NCBI GenBank assembly: GCA_964505215.1
Contig: CAZDGU010000006.1
Coordinates: 1-64,000 of the forward strand
Reading direction: 5' to 3'
DNA length: 64,000 nucleotides
Source of the DNA: Gracilimonas sp964505215
GTDB taxonomy: Bacteria > Bacteroidota > Rhodothermia > Balneolales > Balneolaceae
The notes beneath the pieces were generated by a model that ran no database searches, had not been told where the DNA came from, and was given only the letters and a program-made list of their open reading frames with translations. The position numbers and the translations under genes were made by a program. This document shows, in pieces, positions 18,079-27,178 of the stretch (positions are counted from its first letter, which is position 1; the number at the start of each line of letters is the position of its first letter).

Positions 18079-18531
18079 AGTATCCATAACTTATTAACCG
18101 GGCAGCTCACTTAATCTGAGTCATTCTAAGCACTGTTAAACTCTGTGAATTCCTCTGTGCCACACTGCGGTAAAGTGAACCACAGAGTAACACGGAGGGT
18201 GCGCGGAGTCACGCTGAGTTTTATTCAAATCGATTTGTGCTACTCTGTGGTTCATTTATTACTACAGAGATTTAGAAAGAAAAGAGATTTTAAAATCAAT
18301 CTGCGGGCCTCTGCGCCGAACTCCGCGAGCCTCAGCGTGAAATAAAATGTGTGAAAGGGGAAAGATGGTTATATATAAAAGCTGTTTTCCTTTTGGGTTT
18401 GATGCATTGATTTTGAATTTCCGATGATGAGTTGGTACAGGCTTTTGTTTTTCACGCAGATTTTCGCGGAGGGGTGCGCTGAGTTACGCAGAGAGTTTTA
18501 GAGGCTGTAATGCTCAATTGTTTTCATAAAA
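18079..18531. repeat. Spacer with CGCAGAG-type degenerate repeats (family D)
   Basis: No gene seen. From 18146 to 18345 the sequence alternates 'ctctgtg', 'cacagag', 'gcgcggag', 'acgctgag', 'ctgcgg' and 'ctccgcg', forming long imperfect inverted pairs (gaaccacagagta / tactctgtggttc). A second patch lies at 18453-18500. The same wording occurs at 25893-25940 and 56019-56095. Confidence 0.7.
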
Positions 18532-18563
18532 AAAGCTCCGAAAGTGAGTGCTTCCGGAGCTTT
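18532..18563 (-). terminator. Rho-independent terminator of the large amidase gene
   Basis: Stem aaagctccgaaag / cttccggagcttt with one mismatch and a 6-base loop. On the minus strand it is followed by seven T. It lies 29 bases past the stop of the 831-residue amidase. Confidence 0.87.
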
Positions 18564-18591
18564 ATAAAGATTGTTAACTAAAATTAGAAAG

Positions 18592-21087
18592 TTACTTCAG
18601 CAGCGTCATCTTTTTGGAGATGGTTCCAAAGTCGCTCACTAATCGGTACAGGTACATGCCGCTGGAAAGAGCAGAGGCATCAAAGTTGAGCGTATGGAAG
18701 CCTTGGCCTTTCACTCCGCTGTAAAGTGTGGCTACTTCACGCCCCAGCATGTCATAAATCTTAATACTCACCTCACTGCGTTGTGGCAATCCAAAGCTGA
18801 TTTTGGTGCTTGGGTTAAATGGATTCGGATAGTTTTGCTCAAGTGTAACGCTGTTAGGTATATCCGCAATTTCTTCTTCAGCAGAAGTGGCCAAGCCCAT
18901 TCTAACGGCTTTCAGGTCATCAAAAATAACAAAGCCCGAAGCAGCCGCACCATCAACATAAGTAAGCTGGAAGCTGTCAAAGTAAGCTCTTCCATCTATA
19001 GTGCCATTTGCGCCACCGGCCCATGCGTTTACATCATCATTCTGGAGGTCCCAGCTTACAAGCTTCCAGCCCATCCAGTCAATGGTTGTCCAGTTGCTGG
19101 CTTCTAATTGGCCATTACTGTCTCGCACCACATAGCGCACTTTGTTCCCGCTTCCATCACCAAAAACATAAGATTGAATAACGAGATCATTGCCAAATTT
19201 TGGTGTTTTAGACGGAGTGTGTTCACGAATTAAATGCCCTGAGGGGACTGATGTTATCCATCCGTAATTAACACGTAAGGCTTGTGTACTATTTGTAAGT
19301 GCATTTACTTTTGCAGTTTCTGCTTCTCTGCCAGTTTCTTCTGCTACGTACTGTGAGGTGCTTCCACTTTGTGACGGATCCCACCAGCTACCAACACCGC
19401 TTTCAAAATCATCAATTACAATTTCGGCGGTCGGCTCTTGATCTCCTGTTCGGAATGCACGAGTTATGTTATTCCCTAAGTTATTTCCGTACACATCGCT
19501 AATATCTTTGGAAAATATAAGCGTGTAATTAGTATTCTTTTTGAGGCGTTCGGATGGGAAAAAGTTGAGCACTCCTTTCTTATCCACTTCGTAATACTTG
19601 ACCGTTCCGGGTACAGCATAACTGCCGTGAAGTACCTGAATGGTGTTTCCATCAATAGAAGAAGGATCTAATTTCTCATCAAAAGCGGCGTTAATAATGG
19701 GCTTAAGCTCGCTGGGGGTAGAAATAACCGGATAGAGGTTTGTAAGCACCGGTGGGCTAAGGTCTTCAGGTCCGGTATCGAAGTTGAGTGTGAAAGAACC
19801 GCCGGAAGTACCATCTCCATTACCATCCAACAGATGTCCACGGCTTGAGTTATCAAAAGCAGTAGAGTCGATAGTTAGCGTATAATTACTTTCAAAATCT
19901 AAGCTATCAGTTGTAATTTGTAACCGGGTATTTTTGCTTGATGCCCAGTGTAAACTGTAGGATGCTTGTGGCGAAAAACTCAGCGCACTGTCAACGGAAG
20001 CTCGGTTCATGCCTCGGCTGAAATCAATAATGAGCGTTTCGCCGGGATTAATTTCGTTATCGGGTCCAACAGAGGTGGAAATAACCTTAGGCGGAACACT
20101 GCTTTCTAAACTGACATCGGTAAAGGTGAAATTATCATCCACTACGTTAATGGAAACGGTATCAGAATAGAAACCTTCTTTTTGTACAATCAGCTCGGCC
20201 GGTCCGTTTGGCAAGCCTTCTAAGTAATAAAAACCGTTGCTAAGCTTATCAGGATCGTTGGAGTGCTTATGAAAAAGGGACTGATAGGTATCGGTTACAT
20301 ATACAGAATCTCCCACAGAAACAGTGACGCCGTTTAGAGGTTTTCCGCCGTTAGCATTTGTGATATATCCGGTTGCAATGCCAACGGTTGGCCGCTCAGT
20401 AGCTCCGGAATATTCAATTATTGTCCACAAGTGAGCCTGGGCTTCCAGCCGTTTCCATTCGGCATTTAGGTTTCTCTGTTGTTGTGTAGGGTTAGTATGA
20501 AAGCCACTCTCACTCAACAAAGATGCCATATCTGTTTCTCTATTAACATGAAGATAAGGCCATTGATTATTAACATTTTGATTATAAAAAGTACGATCAG
20601 CGTAGTTACCCCGAGTAGGAATACGCATAGCAGAAGGTAAATTTACGTTCAAGATATCGCCCATATCTTTTCCGCCGGGTGGATATTTTTCTATGATTTG
20701 GCCATTCCTTTTCCATCCACCATATAGAAAAAGCGTACTGTTAGCCGAAGAACTGCCAGCATCACTGTGTAATGAATAATAAAAATCTGGAGCAAGCTGA
20801 TTGGCACGGTCGGTACGCTGCGATAATGTGACGGACTGGGAGTCATTCACACGGCTCATATATACCGTATCAATGTCGGTTTGAGTGAGCAGCATTTCAC
20901 GAAGTTGAAGCCCAACCCGAAGCATTTTTTCTGCCTCAGAATAGTTGTAAAGCCCTTCGTTTTCTTTTTGGCTATGGCCCGGATCCAGAAATATGGTAAA
21001 ACCCTCTAAACCGGTAACGGTTTGGGCCTGTGCAGGGGCGGTAAATAAGAGTGAGATAACAAATAATGGTAGTAATAGATACTTCAT
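18592..21087 (-). CDS. Multidomain secreted N-acetylmuramoyl-L-alanine amidase with C-terminal sorting domain
   Basis: 831 residues. Signal peptide 1-22 (FTAPAQAQ). Amidase domain about 30-230, with FLDPGHSQKENEG, YYSLHSDAGSS and LLSESGFHTNP carrying the expected His, His and Glu. A carboxypeptidase-regulatory-like fold follows at about 235-330 (GYITNANGGKPLNGVTVSVG). Two Big_5-like Ig domains sit at about 335-440 and 450-555. A carbohydrate-binding-like region (about 560-740) comes next, then a C-terminal secretion tail (NYPNPFNPSTKISFGLP ... GMYLYRLVS) typical of type IX-like sorting or of Rhodothermota exoproteins. It is probably surface-bound or released, so it may attack foreign rather than own cell wall. 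That is inference. Confidence 0.9.
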   Translation of the reverse strand: MKYLLLPLFVISLLFTAPAQAQTVTGLEGFTIFLDPGHSQKENEGLYNYSEAEKMLRVGLQLREMLLTQTDIDTVYMSRVNDSQSVTLSQRTDRANQLAPDFYYSLHSDAGSSSANSTLFLYGGWKRNGQIIEKYPPGGKDMGDILNVNLPSAMRIPTRGNYADRTFYNQNVNNQWPYLHVNRETDMASLLSESGFHTNPTQQQRNLNAEWKRLEAQAHLWTIIEYSGATERPTVGIATGYITNANGGKPLNGVTVSVGDSVYVTDTYQSLFHKHSNDPDKLSNGFYYLEGLPNGPAELIVQKEGFYSDTVSINVVDDNFTFTDVSLESSVPPKVISTSVGPDNEINPGETLIIDFSRGMNRASVDSALSFSPQASYSLHWASSKNTRLQITTDSLDFESNYTLTIDSTAFDNSSRGHLLDGNGDGTSGGSFTLNFDTGPEDLSPPVLTNLYPVISTPSELKPIINAAFDEKLDPSSIDGNTIQVLHGSYAVPGTVKYYEVDKKGVLNFFPSERLKKNTNYTLIFSKDISDVYGNNLGNNITRAFRTGDQEPTAEIVIDDFESGVGSWWDPSQSGSTSQYVAEETGREAETAKVNALTNSTQALRVNYGWITSVPSGHLIREHTPSKTPKFGNDLVIQSYVFGDGSGNKVRYVVRDSNGQLEASNWTTIDWMGWKLVSWDLQNDDVNAWAGGANGTIDGRAYFDSFQLTYVDGAAASGFVIFDDLKAVRMGLATSAEEEIADIPNSVTLEQNYPNPFNPSTKISFGLPQRSEVSIKIYDMLGREVATLYSGVKGQGFHTLNFDASALSSGMYLYRLVSDFGTISKKMTLLK

Positions 21088-21132
21088 GGTGAGTAAGATT
21101 GATGTGAATGCAATATAGTTTGGGAGCCGATT

Positions 21133-22092
21133 TTAGTAACTGATATTCAGTATGTAAATGTTGCCTTTGTCGGGCGTATCAAACACAATTTGGTTGCCTT
21201 GTGGAGACCAATCGGGATTTAGTGCAATCAGCTCCGTATTTTCGGTGAGGTTTACGCGCTGGCTGCCATCAGTACTGAAGGCCACTAAATCAGACTTGGT
21301 ATAATTATGACCGTTATCTTCGGCTACCATGGCAATTAGGTAGTTGCTGTCGGGTGCCCATCGGGGGCGGTTGGCTTTGCCCAAATCAGTCAATCCGGTT
21401 CCATCTATGTTCATTACGTATAGATTTCCACCATACACTTCAAAAGCTAACTTTCGCCCATCCGGTGATACTTCTAAATTCAAATATTCAGCATCTTCGA
21501 AAGGGGAGATATTTTCCGTGCTATTTTCCGGTACCATGCCTTTGGCTATTTGGTTGGATTTAAGCACGTAAAAAGGTTGAATGGATTGCTGCTTAAGCCG
21601 AGCAGGAATTTCTTTTTGAGAGTCAAAAGCTTCTACTTCACTGTCAGAAATTAGCACCACCTGCTGATCAAAATTAGCCCATTTTGGTATGGCGGGCATT
21701 CTGTCGCGCGCATCCGTTATTTGCGTGGGTTCTTTTCCATCGGTGTGAAATATTTTAATGGCCATTTTACGTCTCCGGTTCTCAAATTCAGAAACCCGGG
21801 TTAAAATAGATTCGGAATCTGTGGACCATGAAAACCCGTTTCCGGCGATTTCGTCAGTTATTTGTCGCACGGTGTTTCCGTTTTTGTCGGCAACCCATAA
21901 TCCCTTGTTACGGATAGAAGTAAAGGCGATTTTATCACCGCTGGGAGCCCAAACCGGCTTCATAAAGCTGGTTGATTTGCCTTCAACTAATATTTGAGGC
22001 GATCCTTGTACCACGGGTTGTGCTATAACATAGCCGGTGGTAGCTGCTAAAAATAGTAGGAGAGAGAGCATGCTTTTTGTGTACGTATTCAT
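21133..22092 (-). CDS. TolB-like WD40/PD40 beta-propeller protein, exported
   Basis: 319 residues. Signal peptide about 1-25 (LLFLAATTGYVIAQ). The rest is made of PD40 repeats with the usual W-SPDG-KIAF rhythm: KPVWAPSGDKIAFTS, NGFSWSTDSESILTR, LEVSPDGRKLAFEV, RPRWAPDSNYLIAM and NPDWSPQGNQIVFD. These form a propeller in the periplasm that probably binds proteins or ligands. It lies 45 bases downstream of the big amidase's start region on the same strand, after the AmpG-like gene, so it is likely part of that operon. No enzymatic residues recognised. Confidence 0.85.
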   Translation of the reverse strand: MNTYTKSMLSLLLFLAATTGYVIAQPVVQGSPQILVEGKSTSFMKPVWAPSGDKIAFTSIRNKGLWVADKNGNTVRQITDEIAGNGFSWSTDSESILTRVSEFENRRRKMAIKIFHTDGKEPTQITDARDRMPAIPKWANFDQQVVLISDSEVEAFDSQKEIPARLKQQSIQPFYVLKSNQIAKGMVPENSTENISPFEDAEYLNLEVSPDGRKLAFEVYGGNLYVMNIDGTGLTDLGKANRPRWAPDSNYLIAMVAEDNGHNYTKSDLVAFSTDGSQRVNLTENTELIALNPDWSPQGNQIVFDTPDKGNIYILNISY

Positions 22093-22239
22093 GGTGCTTA
22101 TTTTAGAAGTTGTTCTGATGATGTGATTGAGTTAGTGAAAATGGAGCAGCCGATAAATTAAATTATCTGGCGCACTTATTTAACATTATTTTTTTAAAAA
22201 ACGTAAAGCTTAGGCTAATATATATAAAGCAAAAAACTT

Positions 22240-23535
22240 TTAAGCAGTCTTTTTGTCTTTTTTCTTACCAAACTCCGGATCTATATCCACAAATTTGGTA
22301 ACTATAAAAATTGGGATGGTGGCAATCATCACCCAAATGAAAAAGTCGAGATAGCCCAGCCACTCTTGCATAAATCCGCTTATAGCACCCGGAATAAGCA
22401 TTCCTAAAGCCATAAAACCGGTTCCAAAAGCATAATGGGCAGTTTTGTTTTCGCCTTGTGCTACATAAATGAGGAACATGAGAAAGGCTGCAAATCCAAA
22501 ACCATAACCAAACTGTTCTATCCCCACAAATGTACTAATTAACACAAAGGAATCGGGTTGATAGTAGGCTAATATTACATATACCAAATTGGGCAGGTTC
22601 ATGGCTATGAGCATGGGCCATAACCAGAACTTCAGGCCTTTTTGGGAGATTACAATTCCACCGAGAATTCCGCCCAGAGTCAAAAATATCACCCCGATAG
22701 TTCCATTAATAAATCCAAGGTCGGTATTGGAGAGTCCGAGTCCGCCGTTTTCAATATCGGCTAAAAAGAAAGGCGCTCCCATTTTCACCAGCTGTCCTTC
22801 TGCAAAACGATACAGGAGAATAAAAGCCAGCGCAATCCAAATGTTTTTCTTTTTAAAGAAATCACCAAATACTTTGAAGAATGAGATTATTTGGTCTCTG
22901 GTGCTGTCAAATTCTTCGGCTACATCTTCTTTTGGCTTGGGAATAGCAAGAGTGTGGTAAAGACCAATAGCTATCATGAAAATGGCTAATATTGCAAAAG
23001 TAATAGCCCAGGCCATATCAATAGCCGTGCCGTGGTCAATTAAATAGCCGGCCAAAATCACTAATATCCCCTTACCACTAATAATGGCAAGGCGATAAAA
23101 GGTAGAACGAATACCTACAAAAAATGACTGATCTTCTTCATCCAGGGCAATCATATAAAAGCCGTCGGCGGCAATATCGTGCGTCGCAGATGCCAGAGCT
23201 AAGAAGTAAAGTACAATTAGGCTTAGCGTAAAAAAGGAAGGAGTTAGTAGAGTCAGCGCTACGCCGGCAAAGGCAATCCCCATCACAAACTGCATTCCTA
23301 TGGTCCACCATCGCTTGGTTTTGGTATTTTCAACCAGCGGGCTCCAAAATGGTTTAATAATCCAGGGAAGGTATAACAAACTGGTAAACAGGCCGATATC
23401 TGCGTTAGAGATCTCCAGGTTTTTGTACATGATTACCGAAACTTCTACCACCATGATATAAGGCAGCCCTTGTGCGTAGTAGAGAGAAGGAATCCAAAAC
23501 CAAGGATTCTTTTTGAGTTTTTGAATGAGTGTCAT
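22240..23535 (-). CDS. MFS transporter, AmpG-like (muropeptide or MurNAc import)
   Basis: 431 residues with about twelve membrane helices. The N-terminus (LKKNPWFWIPSLYYAQGLPY) and the helix 2-3 loop (LPWIIKPFWSPLVENTKTKR) resemble AmpG-type permeases of the SLC33-like MFS branch, with the YxAQGLPY signature. AmpG brings GlcNAc-anhydroMurNAc peptides into the cytoplasm. Related Bacteroidota proteins move MurNAc. The surrounding amidases, NamZ-like, NagZ-like, sugar-kinase and NagB genes support that role, and NagZ without a signal peptide needs such an importer. It reads as first gene of the minus-strand set AmpG-TolB-amidase. Start at ATG 23535 is unambiguous. Confidence 0.86.
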   Translation of the reverse strand: MTLIQKLKKNPWFWIPSLYYAQGLPYIMVVEVSVIMYKNLEISNADIGLFTSLLYLPWIIKPFWSPLVENTKTKRWWTIGMQFVMGIAFAGVALTLLTPSFFTLSLIVLYFLALASATHDIAADGFYMIALDEEDQSFFVGIRSTFYRLAIISGKGILVILAGYLIDHGTAIDMAWAITFAILAIFMIAIGLYHTLAIPKPKEDVAEEFDSTRDQIISFFKVFGDFFKKKNIWIALAFILLYRFAEGQLVKMGAPFFLADIENGGLGLSNTDLGFINGTIGVIFLTLGGILGGIVISQKGLKFWLWPMLIAMNLPNLVYVILAYYQPDSFVLISTFVGIEQFGYGFGFAAFLMFLIYVAQGENKTAHYAFGTGFMALGMLIPGAISGFMQEWLGYLDFFIWVMIATIPIFIVTKFVDIDPEFGKKKDKKTA

Positions 23536-23600
23536 ACCAAAAAAGGATTGGTTAAGATTAATATTTTTAGGTTAATGCAACTGGATAGTATAAATAAAAA

Positions 23601-23630
23601 AAAAGCGAAAGAACTAACTCTTTCGCTTTT
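23601..23630 (-). terminator. Rho-independent terminator after nagB fusion
   Basis: A perfect 12 bp stem (aaaagcgaaaga / tctttcgctttt) with a 6-base loop. It is followed on the minus strand by a T-rich run and lies 17 bases past the nagB stop. It separates nagB from the AmpG-like transporter operon. Confidence 0.92.
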
Positions 23631-23646
23631 TTTGTGATTAAATTAT

Positions 23647-25575
23647 TTAGTCCAGCTCTTTCCAGCGGACAAAGGCTTCCATGGCCTCGTATTCTGCCAG
23701 CCCCAGCTTGTCGTAGGTTTCGGCGGTGGTTCGGGTGCGATCGTCGGCACGTTGCCAGAACTCGCGCTTATCGGTTCCGGGGAACAGCGGACGGTCTTTT
23801 TGAGACTGGTGCTTAAAAATAGCTTTACGCTTGCGATCGGTTTCTTCCGGACTTAACGGCACGGCCATTTCAATATCCTCAATATCCCACTCTTGCCAGG
23901 CGCCGCGGTAAAGCCACGTCCAGCAATCTTTCATGAATGGTTCGTCTTTGAGCTCGCGCAGGGCGGCAAAAATAGCATCCAAACAAACACGGTGCGTTCC
24001 GTGAGGATCAGATAAATCGCCCGCCGCATAAATTTGGTGCGGTTTTATCTGAGTAATTAAATCTTTGGTGATTTGAATATCCTCGGGGCCAATTGGTTTT
24101 TTACGAACTTTTCCGGTTTCGTAAAAAGGCAAATTCTGGAAGTGCATGTGCTCGTCAGGAATACCAACGTAACGGCAGGCCGCTTTGGCTTCACCCTTTC
24201 GAATCATTCCTTTGATAGCTTTAACTTCGTCAGAATCTACATCGCCGGGCTTTTTGTTTTTGATAGAAGTACGTACATCATCAAAAAGGTTAGCCGCTTC
24301 TTTTTTCTCAAGCCCAAACTGCTCGTGGTAATCGGTTACAAAATCAGCAAATCGAATGGCTTCATCATCAAAAACGGCAATATTTCCGGATGTTTGGTAA
24401 GCCACATGCACTTCATGGCCTTGGTCAACCAGCCGGATAAATGTTCCGCCCATAGAAATTACATCGTCATCAGGGTGGGGACTGAAAATAAGTACACGTT
24501 TAGGATGAGGCGACTTTCGTTCAGGACGGTTCGAGTCGTCAGCATTGGGTTTGCCGCCGGGCCAGCCGGTAATGGTGTGCTGAATTTCATTGAAAATTCG
24601 GATGTTCACGTTATACGCGCCGCCAAAAGCGGTAAGCACGTCATTCATGCCGTTCTCACTGTAATCCTGATCGCGAAGCTTTAAAATAGGCTTGTCAACG
24701 TGTTGGCATAGCCAAACCACGGCTTTTCTTAGCATGTGGTCGGTCCACTCAATAGGCCCGGTTAGCCAAGGGGTTTTGGTTCTTGTCAGCTCGGCCGATG
24801 CCGCATCGTCAATTAAAAACTCAACATTTTCGTGCTTTTGAAGATAGGTTGCCGGAATTCGGTTGGTAACAGTCCCTTCAACGGCTTTCTTTACGATTTT
24901 CGCTTTGCCTTCACCCCAAGCCATCAGAAAGATTCGCTTGGCCTTCATAATAGTTCCAACTCCCATGGTAATGGCGCGGCGCGGCACGTTTTCGGCACCA
25001 AAGAATCCGCTTGCGGCATCTAAAATAGTGAGGCTGTCGAGCGCAATCAGGCGGGTTTTGGAGTTAATGGAAGAGCCGGGTTCGTTAAAACCAACGTGTC
25101 CGGTTCGGCCAATTCCTAAAACTTGAATATCTATACCGCCTAAATCTTCAATTTTTTGTTCATATTGCTGGCAATAGTCATACACCTCATCTATATCAAC
25201 AGTGCCGTCAGGAATGTGGATATTTTCTTTTTTGATGTCGATGTGATCAAACAGATACTCATTCATAAAATGCACGTAGCTATGAATGGAATCGGGCGAC
25301 ATCGGGAAGTACTCGTCCAGGTTAAAAGTAACTACATTCTCAAAACTCAAGCCCTCCTCTTGGTGCATTCGAACCAGTTCATCATAAAGCTGAGTGGGAG
25401 AGGAGCCCGTTGCGAGACCAAGAACGGCATGCTCGCCTTTTTTTGCTTTATCACGAATCAGTTTTGCAATTTCATCAGCTGCATACTTTGAAGCTGCTTT
25501 AGCACCTTCAAAAACATTGGTAGCTACTTTTTCAAATTTTTCATACTCCGGTCGAATGAGTGGTGTGGAAGACAT
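23647..25575 (-). CDS. nagB: Glucosamine-6-phosphate deaminase fused to a PIG-L/LmbE deacetylase-like domain
   Basis: 642 residues and two domains. Residues about 30-275 are a GlcN6P deaminase (isomerising), which turns glucosamine-6-phosphate into fructose-6-phosphate and ammonia. Motifs are AVLGLATGSSPTQLYDEL, VVTFNLDEYFPM (catalytic Asp region) and VLGIGRTGHVGFNEPGSS. After a linker (about 275-350) comes a PIG-L/LmbE-like domain with LIFSPHPDDDVISMGG (zinc-binding PHPDD motif) and GDLSDPHGTHRVCLDAI. This family includes amino-sugar N-deacetylases, so the C-terminal half might supply GlcN6P from GlcNAc6P. The fused form of about 640-660 residues is usual in Bacteroidota. Whether the second half is active is not known to me. 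Confidence 0.93.
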   Translation of the reverse strand: MSSTPLIRPEYEKFEKVATNVFEGAKAASKYAADEIAKLIRDKAKKGEHAVLGLATGSSPTQLYDELVRMHQEEGLSFENVVTFNLDEYFPMSPDSIHSYVHFMNEYLFDHIDIKKENIHIPDGTVDIDEVYDYCQQYEQKIEDLGGIDIQVLGIGRTGHVGFNEPGSSINSKTRLIALDSLTILDAASGFFGAENVPRRAITMGVGTIMKAKRIFLMAWGEGKAKIVKKAVEGTVTNRIPATYLQKHENVEFLIDDAASAELTRTKTPWLTGPIEWTDHMLRKAVVWLCQHVDKPILKLRDQDYSENGMNDVLTAFGGAYNVNIRIFNEIQHTITGWPGGKPNADDSNRPERKSPHPKRVLIFSPHPDDDVISMGGTFIRLVDQGHEVHVAYQTSGNIAVFDDEAIRFADFVTDYHEQFGLEKKEAANLFDDVRTSIKNKKPGDVDSDEVKAIKGMIRKGEAKAACRYVGIPDEHMHFQNLPFYETGKVRKKPIGPEDIQITKDLITQIKPHQIYAAGDLSDPHGTHRVCLDAIFAALRELKDEPFMKDCWTWLYRGAWQEWDIEDIEMAVPLSPEETDRKRKAIFKHQSQKDRPLFPGTDKREFWQRADDRTRTTAETYDKLGLAEYEAMEAFVRWKELD

Positions 25576-26088
25576 AAAAAGTGGATTAGAAGTTAAATTT
25601 CAATAAAACTCAGATGAACTCTGAAAAAAATAGAACCCGCAAAATACGGCTAAAAGAAGACAATTCCATACCAACGGAGTCCATTTTTTGTAAAGCTGCA
25701 GGGGAAATACATTCTTGTCAAATGATAAGACTTAGCCTGTTTTTTATATTTTTAAATGTTTAGCGCTTCCTAATCACTTTACTCTTGTTGGATTTTCAGG
25801 GATTAGTATGTACCAACCTGGGTTGAAGTGATCTTTTATATTTTTCGTTTCTATGGTAAAACCGATGAGCGTTTGGCGGTCTTGTTTTTTTCTCGCAGAG
25901 GTGCTGAGGAATGCGCGGAGTTACGCTGAGGAGAAGGCTTAAAAAATAATTTGTGAACCTGTTTGTGAGAAAAATAGCTTACCGACTGAACGCGTTATGT
26001 TCGGTTTTTCTTGTTTTACAAGCTGTTTGGAATGGCCGGACTAACGGCTTAATTTTGCATCCCTAATATTCTTCAATTTCTAAATGCA
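25576..26088. other. Spacer with one CGCAGAG-type repeat, no gene
   Basis: 513 bases between the divergent nagB and tatD genes. The only recognised element is the degenerate family D repeat at about 25893-25940 ('cgcagaggtgctgagg', 'gcgcggagttacgctgag'). Promoters of both genes should be here, but no clear motif was found. Confidence 0.6.
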
Positions 26089-26850
26089 ATGATAGACACG
26101 CACTCCCACATATATTTACCGCAATTTGATGAAGATCGGCAAGAAGTTAATGAACGCGCTGCCGAAGCCGGTGTACAAGCCATTTTTATGCCGGCTATAG
26201 ACTTTAATTCTATTGAACAAATGGAGAAAATGCATCACCCTAAGATTGATTTTTACAAAATGGCGGGATTGCATCCCAGTGAAGTAAAAGCTGATTTTCC
26301 CCAAAATTTTGAACAAACACTGTTGGAATATTGCACAAAAACTGACTTTTACGGAGTGGGAGAAACCGGCCTCGATTATTATTGGAGTACCGATTATGTG
26401 CACCGGCAAAAAGAAAGCTTCAGGCTGCACTGCAAGGTCGCGAAAGAAGTTCAGAAGCCTGTGATTATTCACAATCGCGAAAGTACGGCAGATATGCTGA
26501 AGATTATTGAAGAGGAGCAGGATGGAAGGCTGACCGGAATTTGGCACTGTTTTAACGGTACGTTGGATGAAGGAAAGCAAGCCATAGATTTGGGTTTACA
26601 TTTGGGAATTGGCGGAGTAGCTACCTTCAAAAATGCCGGAGTGGATAAAACGGTACAGCAACTGCCCCTTGATAAAATGGTGCTTGAAACGGATGCTCCC
26701 TATTTGGCGCCCACACCCAAACGAGGCAAGCGAAATGAGCCGACCTTCATGAAATTTACGGTACAAAAACTGGCCGATTTATTTGACTTAGATTTTCAAG
26801 AAATTGTTGATAAAACAACCCAAACGGCAAAGGCAGTATTTCAGCTATAG
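26089..26850 (+). CDS. tatD: TatD family metal-dependent hydrolase (DNase)
   Basis: 253 residues, a TIM-barrel metallohydrolase. Metal ligands are MIDTHSHIYL (HxH, residues 5-7), the Glu of GVGETGLDYYW, PVIIHNRES, WHCFNG and the Asp of LETDAPYLAP. TatD proteins are 3'-5' exonucleases acting on DNA or RNA ends and take part in repair or nucleic acid turnover. Length is normal for the family. It stands alone on the plus strand between repeat-bearing spacers and converges with the AlkA-like gene. Confidence 0.93.
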   Translation: MIDTHSHIYLPQFDEDRQEVNERAAEAGVQAIFMPAIDFNSIEQMEKMHHPKIDFYKMAGLHPSEVKADFPQNFEQTLLEYCTKTDFYGVGETGLDYYWSTDYVHRQKESFRLHCKVAKEVQKPVIIHNRESTADMLKIIEEEQDGRLTGIWHCFNGTLDEGKQAIDLGLHLGIGGVATFKNAGVDKTVQQLPLDKMVLETDAPYLAPTPKRGKRNEPTFMKFTVQKLADLFDLDFQEIVDKTTQTAKAVFQL

Positions 26851-26879
26851 AATAGCTTATAAGCGTTTGTTGTTTTGCT

Positions 26880-26935
26880 CTCGTCCCTAACCTCCGGTTG
26901 GGGATGCCTGCCTGAACCTCCGGTTCAGAAGTAAA
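26880..26935. repeat. CCTCCGGTT double-palindrome repeat, copy 1
   Basis: Starts 'ctcgtccctaacctccggtt' and continues 'ctgaacctccggttcagaagta'. It contains two short palindromes built on AACC-t-CCGGTT. A second copy with only a few differences is at 37187-37242, where it follows a truncated gene. Confidence 0.75.
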
Positions 26936-27046
26936 TATTCCAGAATAGCCTTGAATTAGCTGTTTGGAACCGGAGATTCGGGTATGTATTACAAACGGGA
27001 CAGTCTGTGAAGTACGTATTACATTAGAAAGACAGTCTATTTCGGC

Positions 27047-27081
27047 AAACTCTCCAAGGGTTCAAAACCCTTGGAGAGTTT
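27047..27081. terminator. Strong hairpin between convergent tatD and alkA-like genes
   Basis: A perfect 16 bp stem (AAACTCTCCAAGGGTT / AACCCTTGGAGAGTTT) with a 3-base loop, followed by TTT on the plus strand. It could terminate both convergent genes. A hairpin of the same size and wording but different arm bases (ACCCTCCAAGAG / CTCTTGGAGGGT) is at 37107-37147 and there interrupts a gene, so this may be a mobile palindrome rather than a dedicated terminator. Confidence 0.65.
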
Positions 27082-27178
27082 TTCATAATAAGCTAATGAG
27101 TCAATTCATTAACCTTGAGTTTTCACTAGGGCTGAGACGTTTGTAACGAGTGAAAAATCTTTGCGGATTTTAGGCGAT

